Source of the DNA: Panicum virgatum
Lineage: Eukaryota; Streptophyta; Magnoliopsida; Poales; Poaceae
Length of the DNA: 64,000 bases
Direction of reading: 5' to 3'
NCBI RefSeq assembly: GCF_016808335.1
Contig: NC_053150.1
Span: 43,303,607 to 43,367,606, forward strand
The notes beneath the pieces are model-generated. The model saw only the letters and a program-made list of their open reading frames with translations, did no database searches and was not told the origin of the DNA. Within the stretch, counting starts at the first letter, position 1; every line of letters begins with the position of its first letter. Positions 9,469 through 21,832 of the stretch are shown piece by piece. Made by a program: the position numbers and the translations under genes.

Positions 9469-12400
9469 GAAGTGGTGCTCGTCGATTTCCTCCGCGCCAA
9501 CGCAGATATCTTTGCGTGGAGCCCCTCGGACATGCCTGGCATACCGAGGGAGGTCGCCGAGCACTCTCTTGATGTCCGACCCAACTCCAAGCCGGTGAAG
9601 CAGCGCCTAAGACGCTTCGACGAGCTCAAGCGCCGGGCGATCGGCGAGGAGTTGCAGAAACTTCTGGCGGCCGGATTCATCAAAGAGGTATTCCATCCCG
9701 AGTGGCTAGCTAATCCAGTATTAGTGAAGAAAAAGAGTGGAAACTGGAGGATGTGTGTGGACTACACTAGTCTAAATAAGACATGTCCGAAGGTTCCCTT
9801 TCCCTTGCCACGAATTGATCAGATTGTAGATACTACTGCGGGATGTGAGCTCTTATCCTTTCTTGATGCTTACTCCGGTTACCACCAAATCAAGATGAAA
9901 GAGTCCGACCAGCTCGCGACTTCTTTTATCACACCTTTTGGCATGTACTGCTACGTTACGATGCCCTTTGGTCTCAGAAACGCCGGAGCTACCTATCAAC
10001 GGTGTATGCTCCACGTTTTCGGAGACCATCTCGGGCGGAGCGTAGAGGCATATGTCGATGACATCGTTGTAAAATCCAGGAAGGCGGACGACCTGGTTGC
10101 CGATCTCAGGATCGCATTCGATTGCCTACGGGCCAAAGGGGTAAAACTTAACCCCGAGAAGTGCGTATTCGGGGTGCCTCGAGGCATGCTCTTGGGTTTC
10201 ATTGTCTCCCAGCGGGGCATCGAACCCAACCCTGACAAAGTCTCGGCCATCACTCGGATGGGACCGATCCGAGACTTGAAGGGGGTACAGAGGGTCATGG
10301 GATGCCTAGCGTCCCTTAGCCGTTTCATCTCGCGTCTCGGCGAGAAAGGCTTACCCCTGTATCGACTCTTGAGGAAAACCGAGCACTTCACGTGGACCCC
10401 CGAAGCTCAAGAAGCCCTCGAAAGGCTGAAGGCATCGCTCACTCATGCTCCCATTCTTACGCCACCTACGGACGGCGAGCCCCTCTATCTGTACGTAGCC
10501 GCGACGACCCAAGTGGTCAGCGCGGTGATCGTGGTCGAAAGACAAGAGGAGGGTCATGCTCTGCCCGTCCAACGACCAGTGTATTACATCAGCGAGGTGT
10601 TGTCTGAAACTAAGACACGCTATCCACAGATTCAAAAGCTGCTCTATGCAGTGGTTTTGGCTCGGTGCAAGCTGCGCCACTACTTCGAGGCTCATCCCAT
10701 CACCGTGGTCTCATCTTTCCCCTTGGGAGAGATAGCCCGCAACCGGGAGGCCGAGGGTAGAATTGCCAAATGGTCTATGGAGCTGATGGGAGAAACACTC
10801 GCCTACGCCCCCCGCAGAGCGATCAAGTCCCAAATCTTGGCTGACTTCGTGGCTGAGTGGATGGACACTCAGCTACCCCCAGCACAAATCCAGGGCGAAT
10901 GCTGGATTATGTACTTTGACGGGTCGGTGATGAAAACTGGTGCCGGTGCCGGCCTCCTACTCATCTCACCCCTCGGAGAACACATACGGTACGTGATCCG
11001 CTTGCATTTCCCTGCTTCGAACAATATGGCGGAGTATGAGGCCCTCCTCAGTGGCCTCCGCATCGCCATCGAGCTCGGCGTCAAACGCCTCGACGCGCGC
11101 GGTGACTCTCAGCTTGTCGTCGACCAAGTAATGAAAGAGTCCAGCTGTCACGACCCGAAGATGGAGGCATACTGCAACGCGGTGCGCCGCCTCGAAGACA
11201 AATTCAACGGTCTCGAGCTCAATCATGTCCCGCGCAAGTACAACGAGGATGCCGACGAACTGGCCAAGATAGCCTCGGGGCGGACCACTGTCCCCCCGAA
11301 TATCTTCGCCTGCGACATCGCCAAGCCCTCCGCCGAATTCAAGGACCCGCCGGAGCCGGGCCCCTCGTCCACCGGGTCCCCCGGCGGGAACCCCCCGGCG
11401 GACGGGGTCGAGCCCATGGACATTGACTTTGGGACCACCTCCGCGGACGAGGCCGAAGCAATGGAAGTCGACGAGGCCCCCACCTCGCGAGACTGGCGCG
11501 TCCAGTACCTTGACTGGATGATTCGAGGGATCTTACCCTCGAACCGTGCTCAGGCACGGCGCCTCGCCAGGAGGGCCAAGTCCTTCGCTCTAATCGACAA
11601 TGAGCTACACAAGCGCAGTCCCTCGGGCGTCTTGCAGCGATGCATCCCCCTCCCCGAGGGCAAGGAGCTGATCCGCGACATCCACGCTGGCATCTGCGGC
11701 CATCACGCCGCGCCACGTACCCTCGTGGGCAACGCGTTTCGGCAAGGATTTTACTGGCCCACCGCGGTCGCCGACGCCACCGACGTCGTGCGGACATGCG
11801 AGGGTTGCCAGTTCTATGCTCGAAAAACACATCTTCCGGCCCATGCTCTGCAGACCATCCCCATCATGTGGCCGTTCGCCGTGTGGGGGCTGGACCTCGT
11901 CGGTCCACTGAAGAAGGCGCCTAGGGGCTTCACCCACTTGCTGGTGGCGGTTGACAAGTTCTCCAAATGGATCGAGGCTCGACCCATCGGCAAGATCAAA
12001 TCCGAGCAAGCAGTCCAATTCTTCACCGACATCGTCTTCAGGTTCGGGGTCCCGAACTCGATCATCACCGACAACGGCACCCAGTTCACAGGCAAGAAGT
12101 TCTTGGCGTTCTGTGACAGCTTCCACATACGTGTGGACTGGTCGGCTGTGGCACTCCCACAGACGAACGGGCAAGTGGAGCGTGCCAACGGCATGATCCT
12201 CCAAGGACTAAAGCCAAGAATCTTCAACAAGCTGAACAAGTTCGGCCGGAGGTGGCTCACGGAGCTACCCTCGGTCATCTGGAGCCTGAGGACGACCCCG
12301 AGCAGAGCCACGGGCTTTTCTCCGTTCTTCCTGGTCCATGGTGCCGAGGCTATCCTCCCCACTGACTTGGAGTACGGATCGCCGAGGCTCAAGGCATATC

Positions 12401-12729
12401 AAGAGCAATGAAACCAGCGAGCTCGCGAAGACTCGCTGGACCAAGTGGACGAGGCTCGAGACATGGCGCTCCTCCACTCTGCGCGCTACCAGCAGTCCTT
12501 GCGAAGGCATCAAGCGCAGAGGGTCCGGCGCCGAGACCTCAACGAAGGGGACTTGGTGCTAAGGCTTCGACAAGACAACAGGGGCCGCCACAAGCTCTCA
12601 CCTCCATGGGAAGGACCGTACATAATCGCCAAGGTGCTCAAGCCCGGCACGTACAAGCTGGCCAACGAAAAAGGCGAAGTCCTCACCAACGCTCGGAATA
12701 TACAACAGCTACGTCGCTTTTATCCTTAG
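9469..12729 (+). pseudogene. gypsy pol: reverse transcriptase, RNase H, integrase; one internal stop
   Basis: The frame is the same as gag-protease, after the TAG at 9466. RT runs from about 9680 to 10210 with FLDAYSGYHQIKM and the catalytic YVDD at 10051-10062. An archaeal-type RNase H follows at about 10910-11250 (YFDGSVMKTGAGAG, NNMAEYEALLSGL, GDSQLVVDQV). Integrase has the His/Cys zinc finger (IHAGICGHHA, CEGCQF), then the core with Asp in GLDLVGP, Asp in ITDNGTQF and Glu in NGQVERANG. The C-terminal part after 12412 (LVLRLRQDNRGRHKL, PPWEGPY) ends at TAG 12727-12729. A TGA at 12409-12411 interrupts the frame; CGA to TGA is the simplest cause. An AT-richer patch at about 9690-9960 differs from the GC-rich surroundings. 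Confidence 0.92.
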
Positions 12730-13295
12730 CATTTCAAGCTATTTGTATATTGTTCGTACTCGCATTTTCAATTTCCCGAAATAATAAGGAAGTACGCTTT
12801 ACTTATTGCTTTTTGGGAACATTCCCGACCCTCGAGGGCTCGGGCGCGCACGAACATCGAGGTATGCTCGGCTTTACCCTCGGCAAAACCGAGCCTCCCT
12901 CGGGGGCTACTACGGGGGGAACCCCCGAACGTCCCCAAAAAGTCGCCAATGTTTTTTCGAAATATCTCCGTCTCGACCCTAAGCTTCTCGTATCCTTGGA
13001 AAAAATGGACGCGAGGCATAAGCAACTACGGTACGGGGCTGGCCGAGTCGTGGGGCCGCCTACGCCTCCGGGATACGGCACCCCCCTCACCACCCTACGC
13101 CTACGTTGCTTATGAACGCAAACTTCCTCGCAGATGTTTATCTAAGTCGCATACGAAGAACACGGAAGTAAAGTAAAGAAACACAGGCTCGAACACACAA
13201 GGCCTCGATGGGCCACACATTCAAATTACAAAAACAAATCTCTTATATTCATAAAGTGCGATTACAAGGCGCGACTATGATAAACACTAATCTAT
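12730..13295. other. spacer between gypsy pol and the antisense gene
   Basis: I see no gene here. It is the shared 3' region of the sense pol transcript and the convergent antisense gene. Confidence 0.6.
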
Positions 13296-16200
13296 TTACA
13301 ATGGGCTTCGAGGCCCAACTTTCCTACAGGCATCCATCCCCCCCTGCGGGTCTTCAGGGGCGTCGAATTCAGCGATGGGAGGGATGTCTGCCTCGAGCTT
13401 CTCGGCGAGGACAGTGGCGAACTCCTCTGCGGCTGCGTCAGCTTCATCCATGATGACCGACGCGGCGTCCGCATCCGCATCATCGGGAACGACGTACCCC
13501 GACGACACCCTCTGGAGATCCATGAGGTAATGCGTCGAGACCACGGCGAGAGCCCGCAGGACACCGAGGCGGAAGGTACTCTTGGCGTGTTCGGCAATCC
13601 GGCCGCCTAGCGCGCGTAGGCGGCTGATCACCGAACTGCCCGAGACGGCGCCCTCCCCCTCGAGCTCTTGACACATGCTCACGGCGGTCTGCTCCAGCTC
13701 AGCAAACTCCATCTGTGCCGCCGTGAGCGCGGTGTGGACCGCTTCCTTCGCCGTGGTCTCATCCGCCACCTTTTGCCTCAGCTCTGAGCAAAGGAAATCA
13801 ACATTAGCCACGAAAGAAAGCAAAACGATGGAAAATCGAAGGTACTCACCCGCCATGTTCTTTTGCGCCTCCTCCCTCTGGGTACGGGCGGCCTCCTCGA
13901 GCGAGGAAATGGAGGCTTCCTTTTCCTTAAGGCTAGCCCCCATGTTCTGGAGGGCCACCTCCCTCTCTTCGAGGGCCACACCCTGTTCCTGGAGGGTCCC
14001 GGCGAGCGCAACCACGGCCACCTCTTTGTGGAGGAGCTCGGCTTTCTGCTACTCAAGAGTGGCGCCGAGGCGTTGCAGCTCGGCGCTCTGCGCCTCCGCC
14101 TCCCGAGCTCTCTCCTCGAGCGCCGTCCGAAGGCGCTGCAGCTCGGCAGCTTGTGCCTCGGCCTCCTGGGCCTTCTCCTCTGCTGCCGCCCTCTGGACGT
14201 CCCGCTCACCAGCAACCCGCGCCAGCTCCTCCTCCAGCGCCCGCTGACGCGCTCCCAGATCGGCCATTTTGGTGTTGGCGTCGATGTTTTTGAGCACCAG
14301 CTCGGCGTTGTGTTGCCCGAGCTGGCTCATCTGGGAGTACAGCCGGTTCATCTCGACGCTCTTTTGGCGCGAGATTTCCCTCAGCTGCTGCAAAGGGGGA
14401 GGGTGTGGGTGAGGACGCGTAAAAGCTAAAACCGAATCCGACCAATTTTCGGGGGGAAATATTTACCTGGCTGACCTGGTAATCCGCGTTCTGATGAAGC
14501 TGATAAGCGCGGTCGAGGGCCTGCAAGATCTCGCGCCCAACGCCCATCTGCTTGTTCCAGGCCTCCTCCTCCTCCTGCTCCTTGCGAAGGAACTCTGAGG
14601 GGACACCGGACGGGACGATAACCCCGAGGTGGCTCCCCTCCGACGCCCCCGCTTCGAGCACGCCCGCGCTGGCCGACGCGAACTCGGCAATATGTGCGGC
14701 GGCGCTCGCCGCAGCAGCGGGGTCGATATCCATCGAGTCCCCGTACTCCTCGCTGCTGTCTGGCAGCTCCACCACCGCCGTTGCGCCCCCCTGCGCCGTG
14801 GGCACGGGCACTATCGCGGCGGTACCCTCGTCTCGGGTCTCGGTGGGCTCCGAGATGGGGGCTCCTTCTACCGCTGGCGCCTCTTGCGCCATTTCTTCTG
14901 CGAGACCCTCGCCCTCGGCCCTCGAAGGCTCGAAGACGGGGATCTCCTCCGCAGTTTGGCCGGCAGGGTGCTCCTGCGCGCCCCCGCCAGTTTCTCCTCC
15001 TATGTCCGGCTGGGCGGCGATATCTGCGTCGCCCTGACCGGCCTCAACATCAATGACCGCTTGGGCGGCGCCACCGGCACCGCCCTGGCCGGTATCCTCG
15101 GCGTCGGCCGCTTGAGCAGCCGCCTCGGCGCCACGGTGGCCGGCGTCACTCTGACCAGCGTCACCCTCCTTCTCCCGGGCTTGCTGCGCCGCCTGGGCCC
15201 CTCGGGCCACTGCCTCCCGTAGCCTAGCGGCCGCCGCCTCGAGATCCAAGGCGGGCGGGGGCTGCGGCGCCGTGTGCGGAGTGCAGCGAGCCCCGGTCTT
15301 GAGAGCCTTGGCCGGGGCAAGCCGCACTGCATCCTTGGGAATGGCCCCGGGGCTGGAAGTCAAGAGGCACGAGTTGAGCGGGATCGAGAAATTTACCAAG
15401 TACATAACAAAAAATGAAATCCAAAATGCTTACCCAGATCGAGCACTCATGCTCCTCTTCCTCGTGGCGCTCTTTCGAGCCTGGGTCATCGGGCTGTCCC
15501 TCGAAGACTGCCCCGAGGGCGCCCCCCTCGTGTCAGCCCGATGGCTCGAGGCTGCCAGCACGGATGACTCCTCTCCCGCCGCGGCCTCGTGGCCGCGGAT
15601 CAGCACCTGGGGCCAGGCGACCCCTCGCCGGTCGCCGGTGAGGATGACCCCCGTACCGCACCCTCGAGGGTGGGATTCGCCGATGACCCCGCTACGGCCC
15701 CCGGCTCCTCTGGCGCCACGGTTGCTCCCTCTTCCTCGTCCCACAGGTAGAACGGTAGGGGGCTCGCGCCCTCCCCGTCCCCCCTCGGCGCGCGGTCCTC
15801 GGCATCCGAGGCCTCCTCCGAGTCCTCCTCCTCGTCCTCCTCCGAGGACTCAGGTGTGGCGGGTCGCGGCTTCCCCTCCGCCCGAGCGAGCTGGCGCGCC
15901 TTGTCGTGCGCCGCCTTCCTTTTCCTCTTCCTCTCGGCCTTGGCCTCCCCCGCGTCCTTCCGCCTCTTCATTTTCTCCGTGTGGAGGCGATTGATCAGGC
16001 GCTGTTCTGAGACCGGAGGCCTCGAGGTGCCGCATCTTAAACCCTGTACAATACACACAGATGGGGTCAGGAAAGGGGAACTACACGATGCACGACGAGT
16101 TCGAAGCCAAAACTCACCAGGGAAATATACCCCGGCTCGGGACGCATCTTGATCCTCCAAAGATCCGCGGGATCTTGGGGAAACTCCGCCACCGCATACT

Positions 16201-17031
16201 TCGCCCTTCGGGCGGCGTTGGTGTGGGAGAGAAGCTTGCTCGACGTCCTCGAGCCCTCGACCTTGCTCCCGGGGATGAGCCGGTAAATCGGCAGGGCCCT
16301 CTCCACAAGAGGGATCACCCTCTGCCGGTGAAAGTTCGCGATGACATCCGCCGCTGTCAATCCCTTCCTCGCCAAACGCGCCAGCGCATCGGTAAGGCCC
16401 TCGAGCCTGGCTTGTTGGGCTGGGGGCGACACCCCCAGTCCCACTTCGCCGGACGCTCCCGAAGAACCTTGTTAGTAAACGCCGGGAGCGCGCCACTGAA
16501 GTTTCGAAGGTAGAACCACCCTCGGCTCCACCCGGAGTTGTTTGTTGTCATCTTGCTTGTGATGTAAAGGTTCCGCCGGTTCGGGCGGACGTGGAGCGTC
16601 AAGCCACCGGCGCGCGCGAACCGCCTTGGCTGGTTCCGCGCGTTCTCGACAAAGAGCTCGCCGCGGAACAGGTGGATCCAGAGATCCCAGTGGACGTCGA
16701 TGCCGAGGTATCCCTCGCAGACGGCGACGAAGACCGCCGCCTGCGAGATGGAGTTGGGGCTGAAATTGTGCAGCTCCACTCCGTAGTACTCGCACAACGC
16801 CCTCATAAACTTGCTGGCGGGGACGCCGAAGCCCCGTTCGTGGAGGCGCACGAAGCTCACAACATAGCCCTGCGGGGGCTCCGGCTCAGACTCGTCCGGG
16901 CGCGGGGAAATCCACGCCGGCGCCCCCGCGTCGGGGTTCCGCGGCAGCAGCCGATCGGCGACCAGCTGCTCCAGCACCGCGACGGTGGCGGAGGACTTCC
17001 CCCATGCCAAGGGCTACTGGATATCCGACAT
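13296..17031 (-). pseudogene. antisense gene in the gypsy element: five exons, 'putative gypsy-type transposon' (Transposase_28-like) domain plus coiled coil
   Basis: It runs against pol. Proposed exons on the minus strand: 17031-16118, 16043-15434, 15352-14467, 14387-13850 and 13783-13296, with four short GT-AG introns (16117-16044, 15433-15353, 14466-14388, 13849-13784). Exon 1 encodes the plant-specific domain usually labelled Transposase_28 or gypsy-type transposon (YVVSFVRLHERGFGVPAS, WDLWIHLFRGELFVE). Exon 2 is basic then very acidic. Exon 3 is Ala/Glu-rich, and exons 4-5 form a long coiled coil. Breaks: a one-base loss in the C run at 16432-16436, a TAG at 14051-14049, a possible TAG at codon 6 (17016-17014), and a frame change near 15600. 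Such antisense extra genes are known in Tat elements; their role is unknown. Confidence 0.8.
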
Positions 17032-17217
17032 CTCCGAGAGTCGAGGGGGATGGAAAAAGGAAGGCTCCGAAATGGCTAAGTCTCTTCCTCTCTCTTTCTC
17101 TTTCTCCTTTTCTCCTTCTCGCTCTAGGCTATGGGTTCAAGAGGCGACGGAGGCGGAGAAGGCGAAACAGGATGAAGGCAAATGGCCAGGTGAACCCAAA
17201 ACATCCCCTTCTTCTCC

Positions 17218-17226
17218 ATATTTATG
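17218..17226 (-). promoter_or_regulatory. possible TATA-like box for the antisense gene
   Basis: On the minus strand CATAAATAT lies about 190 bp upstream of the proposed ATG at 17031. A CT/GA-rich stretch (17085-17126) separates them. The evidence is position and sequence only. Confidence 0.35.
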
Positions 17227-17231
17227 TACCA

Positions 17232-19546
17232 CGGGGGGCGCACCCACAGCCACGGCCCAAATCTACCGCATTCAATGCGGTAGATTTTGCTATCACTGAC
17301 GGGTGGGCCCCACGACCGCGGAGTTCCCCACGCGCGCACGCGGCGATAAATGCGGCACGGTAACCGGCGGGCGCGACGCGACTGTTGTGTTATCCCATCC
17401 GTCAGCCGCCACCCACGCCGCTTCGTCTGCCCGAGGCCGACGCCTGAAAAGGCGCGCCCACGCCGCACCGCACGAATCGGGCCACGTTCGCCCACCACCA
17501 GCGGAAGACCCGCGTGCACGACTTGCGACTCTGCGTCGTTTCAAACCAAGACGGAATATTCCTTCAGGGGTCTCTTTACCCTCGAAGGAATCGCATTTCG
17601 AGGCCTTACTGATCAAGGGATCGAAGCCTGGCCCTTCAGGGGGTTCGACAGGCGCCTCAGATCACCGGAGTCAGGGACTGCAGGGATGTGCCATACAAGC
17701 TACCCTCGAATGCGGAGTTCGAGACATCCTACGCAGTGTTCAAGGCCAGTCGAGGGTGCCTAGAAGGGGGATCCCATCGAGGGAGAGCGTCGAGCCCTCG
17801 GACCCTATCGAATGGGTCCGAGCCCCGCCTAGTGAACCCTCGCAAGCGCTTTATGAGACGTGTCTATGGACCACGAGCCGACCCCTATCGAACGGGGCAT
17901 GGACGTCCACTTGAACAACCCGCTAATAGCTCACTGAAGCAGCCATAGCTCGCGGCCCGGGCATGGGTAGCATGGTGCGCTTCACCCCTCCTCCCTGCGG
18001 AAGGGCGACGAGGGTCGTAATTAAAGTCGAGGGTTTCCCCTGAACGCCTTCACACGGGCCTAGGCTCGGGGGCTCCTCGCACACCACGGTTCAAAACCAC
18101 ACCCTCGAATAAATCGACAACCATCACTTATGAAGCTCCACGCGTAAACCGAACCCACCACTATTAGCGTACGTCCCCCTAACGGCTAAAGCTGAACGCC
18201 AGATCGCCGTACCAGCACTAAGAGTGAAGAGGCCGGCTGAAAAAGTGCCGATGCCGGCTGAAAAAGACGCTGGACGGCCATCCCAGTAGAGCTACCCAGC
18301 GGGACAACGTTTATAGCCCTTGGACGAGCACAAACTCTCCTCCAAGGCCTCGGGGGCTACACCCGCGGGTGCGCTGACGCGCCCCCGCGAAGGTGACTTC
18401 ACACAAATTCGAGGGTCGTGACTCTCTATACACCCCTATACCCTCGGTAATCCTCCCGCAGAGGAGAAGGGAACTTTATTGAAAGGCTCCAAGCCCCTAA
18501 CTGACGCAGCGGCGGGGCTGCTAGGGATGCGAGAAGCGGCCCCCAGACCTCACGGGTCCAGCGGGACGCTCTCCTCGCAAGCCTTCTTCTAGCGTCTCCT
18601 CCACCGAAGACCGCGCGGGGGGTCAAGCTGGCGGACAGCGCCCTCCGCACCGTCTCCCCGAGAGCAACCTTGTCGCCGGGGGGGACGATGCGAAAAACAG
18701 CCGCCGGACCTGGCGCCAGCGCCCCGGTCAGGCGTCTCCATCCCCCTTCAGGCTAGGGGACATCGCAGGAGCAGGACCCCACGGGCCCAATGCTCTTCCG
18801 CTGATCCCACTGAAGCTGAGGGATGGTGGGCACGCCCACTCCGGTCTTCCCCAACCGCTCGCAAGCATTCTTCTAGCGCCAAAAGCTTAAAAAAGCCAGG
18901 CCACCCCATCTGGGGGCCGGTCGCAAAAAGGCAATGGAAACATTACAAGATTTAGGCAATGCTGGAAGAAAGAGTCGGAAGGCTGGAGAAGAAGGGAAAT
19001 CCCACGACCCCTATTTATAGCTGTGCCGGGCACAAAGCTTCGAGCTTTCCGAAGAGCGGAGGCTTGTATCGCCCGTGACAAAGCGGCGCTCCACGAGCAA
19101 AGGATGTCCTCGGTCCCTGCGCCGAGACACGACCGAACGAAATAAAGCGGAGCTGAGCCCCCGGATGCTAAGCGGTGCAGCATCGGCCCTGGCCGGATGC
19201 CCTCGAACGGCGCGCCGTAAAGCAACCAGGAACGCTGGGGCCAAGGCCCTACGTACGGGACAGCACGATGGGAGCACCAGCTGCCAAGCAGCGGGTGCCA
19301 CCGTCGCCCTGGCCCCCCTCAGTGCGCGGACACGTCTTGTCCTTCAAACAAACAAACAAAGAGGCGCGCGCCTCGAAGTACACCCCCCACGGGCGTACTA
19401 TCCCGACCGGCGTGTTGTCGCACCCGCCGGGCCCGCGCTCAGGCGCGGCCAGCAGGTGCGCGACTTTGACTAAACACGTCGAGAGAGAAACCGCCGAATT
19501 ACCCTTTGGACGAATCCCATGACTCGACCAAAGCCTCGGGGGCTAC
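17232..19546. other. non-coding internal region of the gypsy element, ending in the polypurine tract
   Basis: I see no credible gene here; the open frames are short and disagree with each other. Motifs of the form CCCTCGA recur. The last bases before the LTR, CCTCGGGGGCTAC (19534-19546), are the likely plus-strand primer, typical of Tat elements in grasses. Confidence 0.6.
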
Positions 19547-20965
19547 TGTCGGGTGCCACAATTAGGGACACCCTAATTGGCGTACTAAAACCACTTTCGA
19601 AAACACAAACACATGTTAAGGCAACTAGGCCCACAAAGGCCCCCGGCCTCCTTCCAAATCTGGAAGAGAGGAAAGGACTCAAAGAAGCCCAGCATGTGGC
19701 CCATTCGCACCCCTCTCAGGCCCACCGAACAATCTCCGCCCCGCTCGAGGGTAGCGAATCTACCCTTAGGCGGGTCACTCATCTCCGCCTCGCTCGAGGG
19801 CTCCCCTCGGACCCTCGACCGCGCAATCGCATTTCCGCCTTGCTCGAGGACAGCGGACCTGCCCTCGAGCGGGTGGCCAGTCTCCGCCTCGCTCGAGGAC
19901 AGCGGACCTGCCCTCGAGCGGGTGGCCAATCTCCGCCTCGCTCGAGGCCATCTCTCGGCACAAGGGACAAGTGGCCCCGCCGCCCAACCGACCGCCGTAC
20001 AAAGGCATTAAAGGCCAGCTACTCTGCCACGGCTCAAAGGACGGGCGGCGTCAGACTGCCACTCCCGCAGTGGATGTGACCGGCGTCCCGTCCACTGACC
20101 CCGGTCACCGCTCTGCCACCCCAGCCGCTATAGCAGCACTGTGGAGCATTCAACGCGGTACAAGACAAGTTGGCGCCGCCCCCGTTACTGTCACGCCGAC
20201 ATCAACCATCCGAACACACCTCCCCCTGGGGAAGGGGTCTGGCGATGTCACGTGCCCTTCCGGGAGGGGCACTCCGCATGCGCGGACGGTCCCGGACCTC
20301 CCTCTTGTGGGGTCCGGGACTTCCACGCGCCCCCGGACCTTCTAGTGCGCATGCTCGCACCCCGACCAGGGGGTCCGGGACCGTCCCACGCCATTACTAC
20401 CGCTGGGACTCTGCAGGACGGCCACCGCCATCTCCACGAGACCAAGGACGGAGCCCAGGATGACGGCGACGTGCGTCGCCTTCCCACAGTACACTTCCTA
20501 CAGTGCTCGACCACTGTACCCGCGATTCAGGGGAAAACGACGACTTCCGCGCCCCTACACTCATGTACGCCGCCCCTCCTTACAACTATAAAAGGAGAGG
20601 GTGGGCTCTCTTTTGGAGGGGCTGATCGACTCTCTCCAATCAAAGGTTGGAAGTAAGTTCTCTGAACTCCCCCTCAGAGGACTCTCAGCACGACTGAGCA
20701 CTCATCTCAACCAACTCCACCTCTAGCAGAGACTTGGGAGCTTCTCTCCCTCTCTCGCCTCGCTTGTATCCCCTACTACGAGCACTTCGGGTGCAAGATA
20801 ATACAGTGCCCTCGCACACCCCCTTTGCTAGACGTACGGCCCCGCGGCCGGAACCAGGATAAAACCGTGCGTTACTGTGATTGCCTCTTGCATCATCATC
20901 TGGGACGAGGAAACACGCAGCATTTACTAGTTGGGATTCAGGCCCCACGGGTCGGAACGCCGACA
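19547..20965 (+). repeat. gypsy 3' LTR
   Basis: It has the same 1419-bp length as the 5' LTR, with substitutions only and no net indel. The TATA box is at 20587-20593. It is followed by AACAC, the target duplication. Confidence 0.95.
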
Positions 20966-20970
20966 AACAC

Positions 20971-21814
20971 GCATTAAATGCACTCTGACTCACTGGTTTA
21001 TAACGGCGGACGGTCCGGTTTTTGAAATGCGGACGGTCCATGACTTTGCAGAAAAGATTGTAACGGCTAGTTTTTGGAGGGATGTCTATATATACCCATT
21101 GCCCGGCCTTTGGGGGTTTCTCTTGGCCATTTTGGAATGCATACTTGACTTCATAGAGCTAAGGCATCCCTCTCTCACACACACTTGCTTAGAGATTGCA
21201 TTCTTGAGGGTGTGAGGGCTTCCTAGTGCATTGCATCAAGAGTTTGAGCTTTGTGGCACTAGGGAAACTTCAAGCAAGCATCATCAACTTGTTACTCTTG
21301 GGAGTTGCCGCTCCCTAGACGGCTTGGAGAAGAGGATTTCGTGGAGCTCCTCCAAGGAGATTGTTGAGGAGCCCCGATTTCGGTTGTGAGAGGTCTTGTG
21401 CTCACCTCACCGGAGTGGTGAAGAGCAACTCTAGTGGAATCGAGGTGTGGAGCGGTTCCTTGATTCAAGCCGGCTCAAGATCAAGAGGTTCTTGATAGAG
21501 GAGCGGTTGATTCTTGGAATCCACCTCAACGTGGATTAGGGGTGACCGGCAAGTCATCGACACCACGGAATAAATTCTTGTGTCAAGTTTGGTTACTTCT
21601 CTTGCTCACTTTAATTCTTGTTTTTACTTTGAGAAATTTACTTTACTAGAGCTTGATTTATATCTTGTCACCCTAGGTTGCAAACCCATCTAGAGATAGT
21701 AATAGCATGACATAGGGCTTTCCTTTGTTACTAATTAAATTTCTCTAGTATTGTTGGCTTTAGATTTTAAACCGCCTATTCACCCCCCCTCTAGTCGGTG
21801 TTCTTGATCCTACA
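20971..21814 (+). repeat. copia 3' LTR, 3' portion
   Basis: The copia LTR continues after the gypsy element. It has two more GGACGGTCC motifs (near 21004 and 21028), a TATA box TATATATA at 21087-21094, and the typical end CCCCCCCTCTAGTCGG...GATCCTACA at 21814. Confidence 0.88.
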
Positions 21815-21832
21815 GGTGGAGATGCGACGCAC

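Larger units (their letters stand above)
4770..20965 (+). mobile_element. complete Ty3/gypsy (Tat-type) retrotransposon
   Basis: Two 1419-bp LTRs (4770-6188 and 19547-20965) bound the element, which is flanked by the 5-bp duplication AACAC at 4765-4769 and 20966-20970. Internal order: primer-binding site, gag-protease, RT-RNase H-integrase, an antisense gene, a long non-coding stretch, and a polypurine tract. A second RNase H-like domain before integrase and an antisense extra gene between pol and the 3' LTR place it in the Tat branch, like Grande or RIRE2. By eye the LTRs differ at about 24 of 1419 positions (about 1.7%). Several reading frames are broken, so it is probably no longer autonomous. 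Confidence 0.95.
1..21814 (+). mobile_element. Ty1/copia Sirevirus-type retrotransposon, 5' part outside window, 3' LTR split by a gypsy insertion
   Basis: Read in order the element shows a copia RNase H domain (to 726), a spacer, an envelope-like extra ORF with a coiled coil (1806-3340), several polypurine tracts, and an LTR that starts TGAAAGCATC at 3956 and ends GATCCTACA at 21814. An extra ORF after pol plus repeated polypurine tracts is the known layout of plant Sireviruses, the group that includes maize Opie and Ji. The LTR would be about 1.66 kb once the 16.2-kb gypsy insertion is removed. The 5' LTR, gag and most of pol lie before the window, so neither the target duplication nor the LTR divergence can be measured. 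Confidence 0.9.

Noticed and set aside
12409..12411. Programmed recoding at the TGA in pol
   Set aside because: It lies inside the integrase C-terminal region, where recoding has no known role; a CGA to TGA change is simpler.
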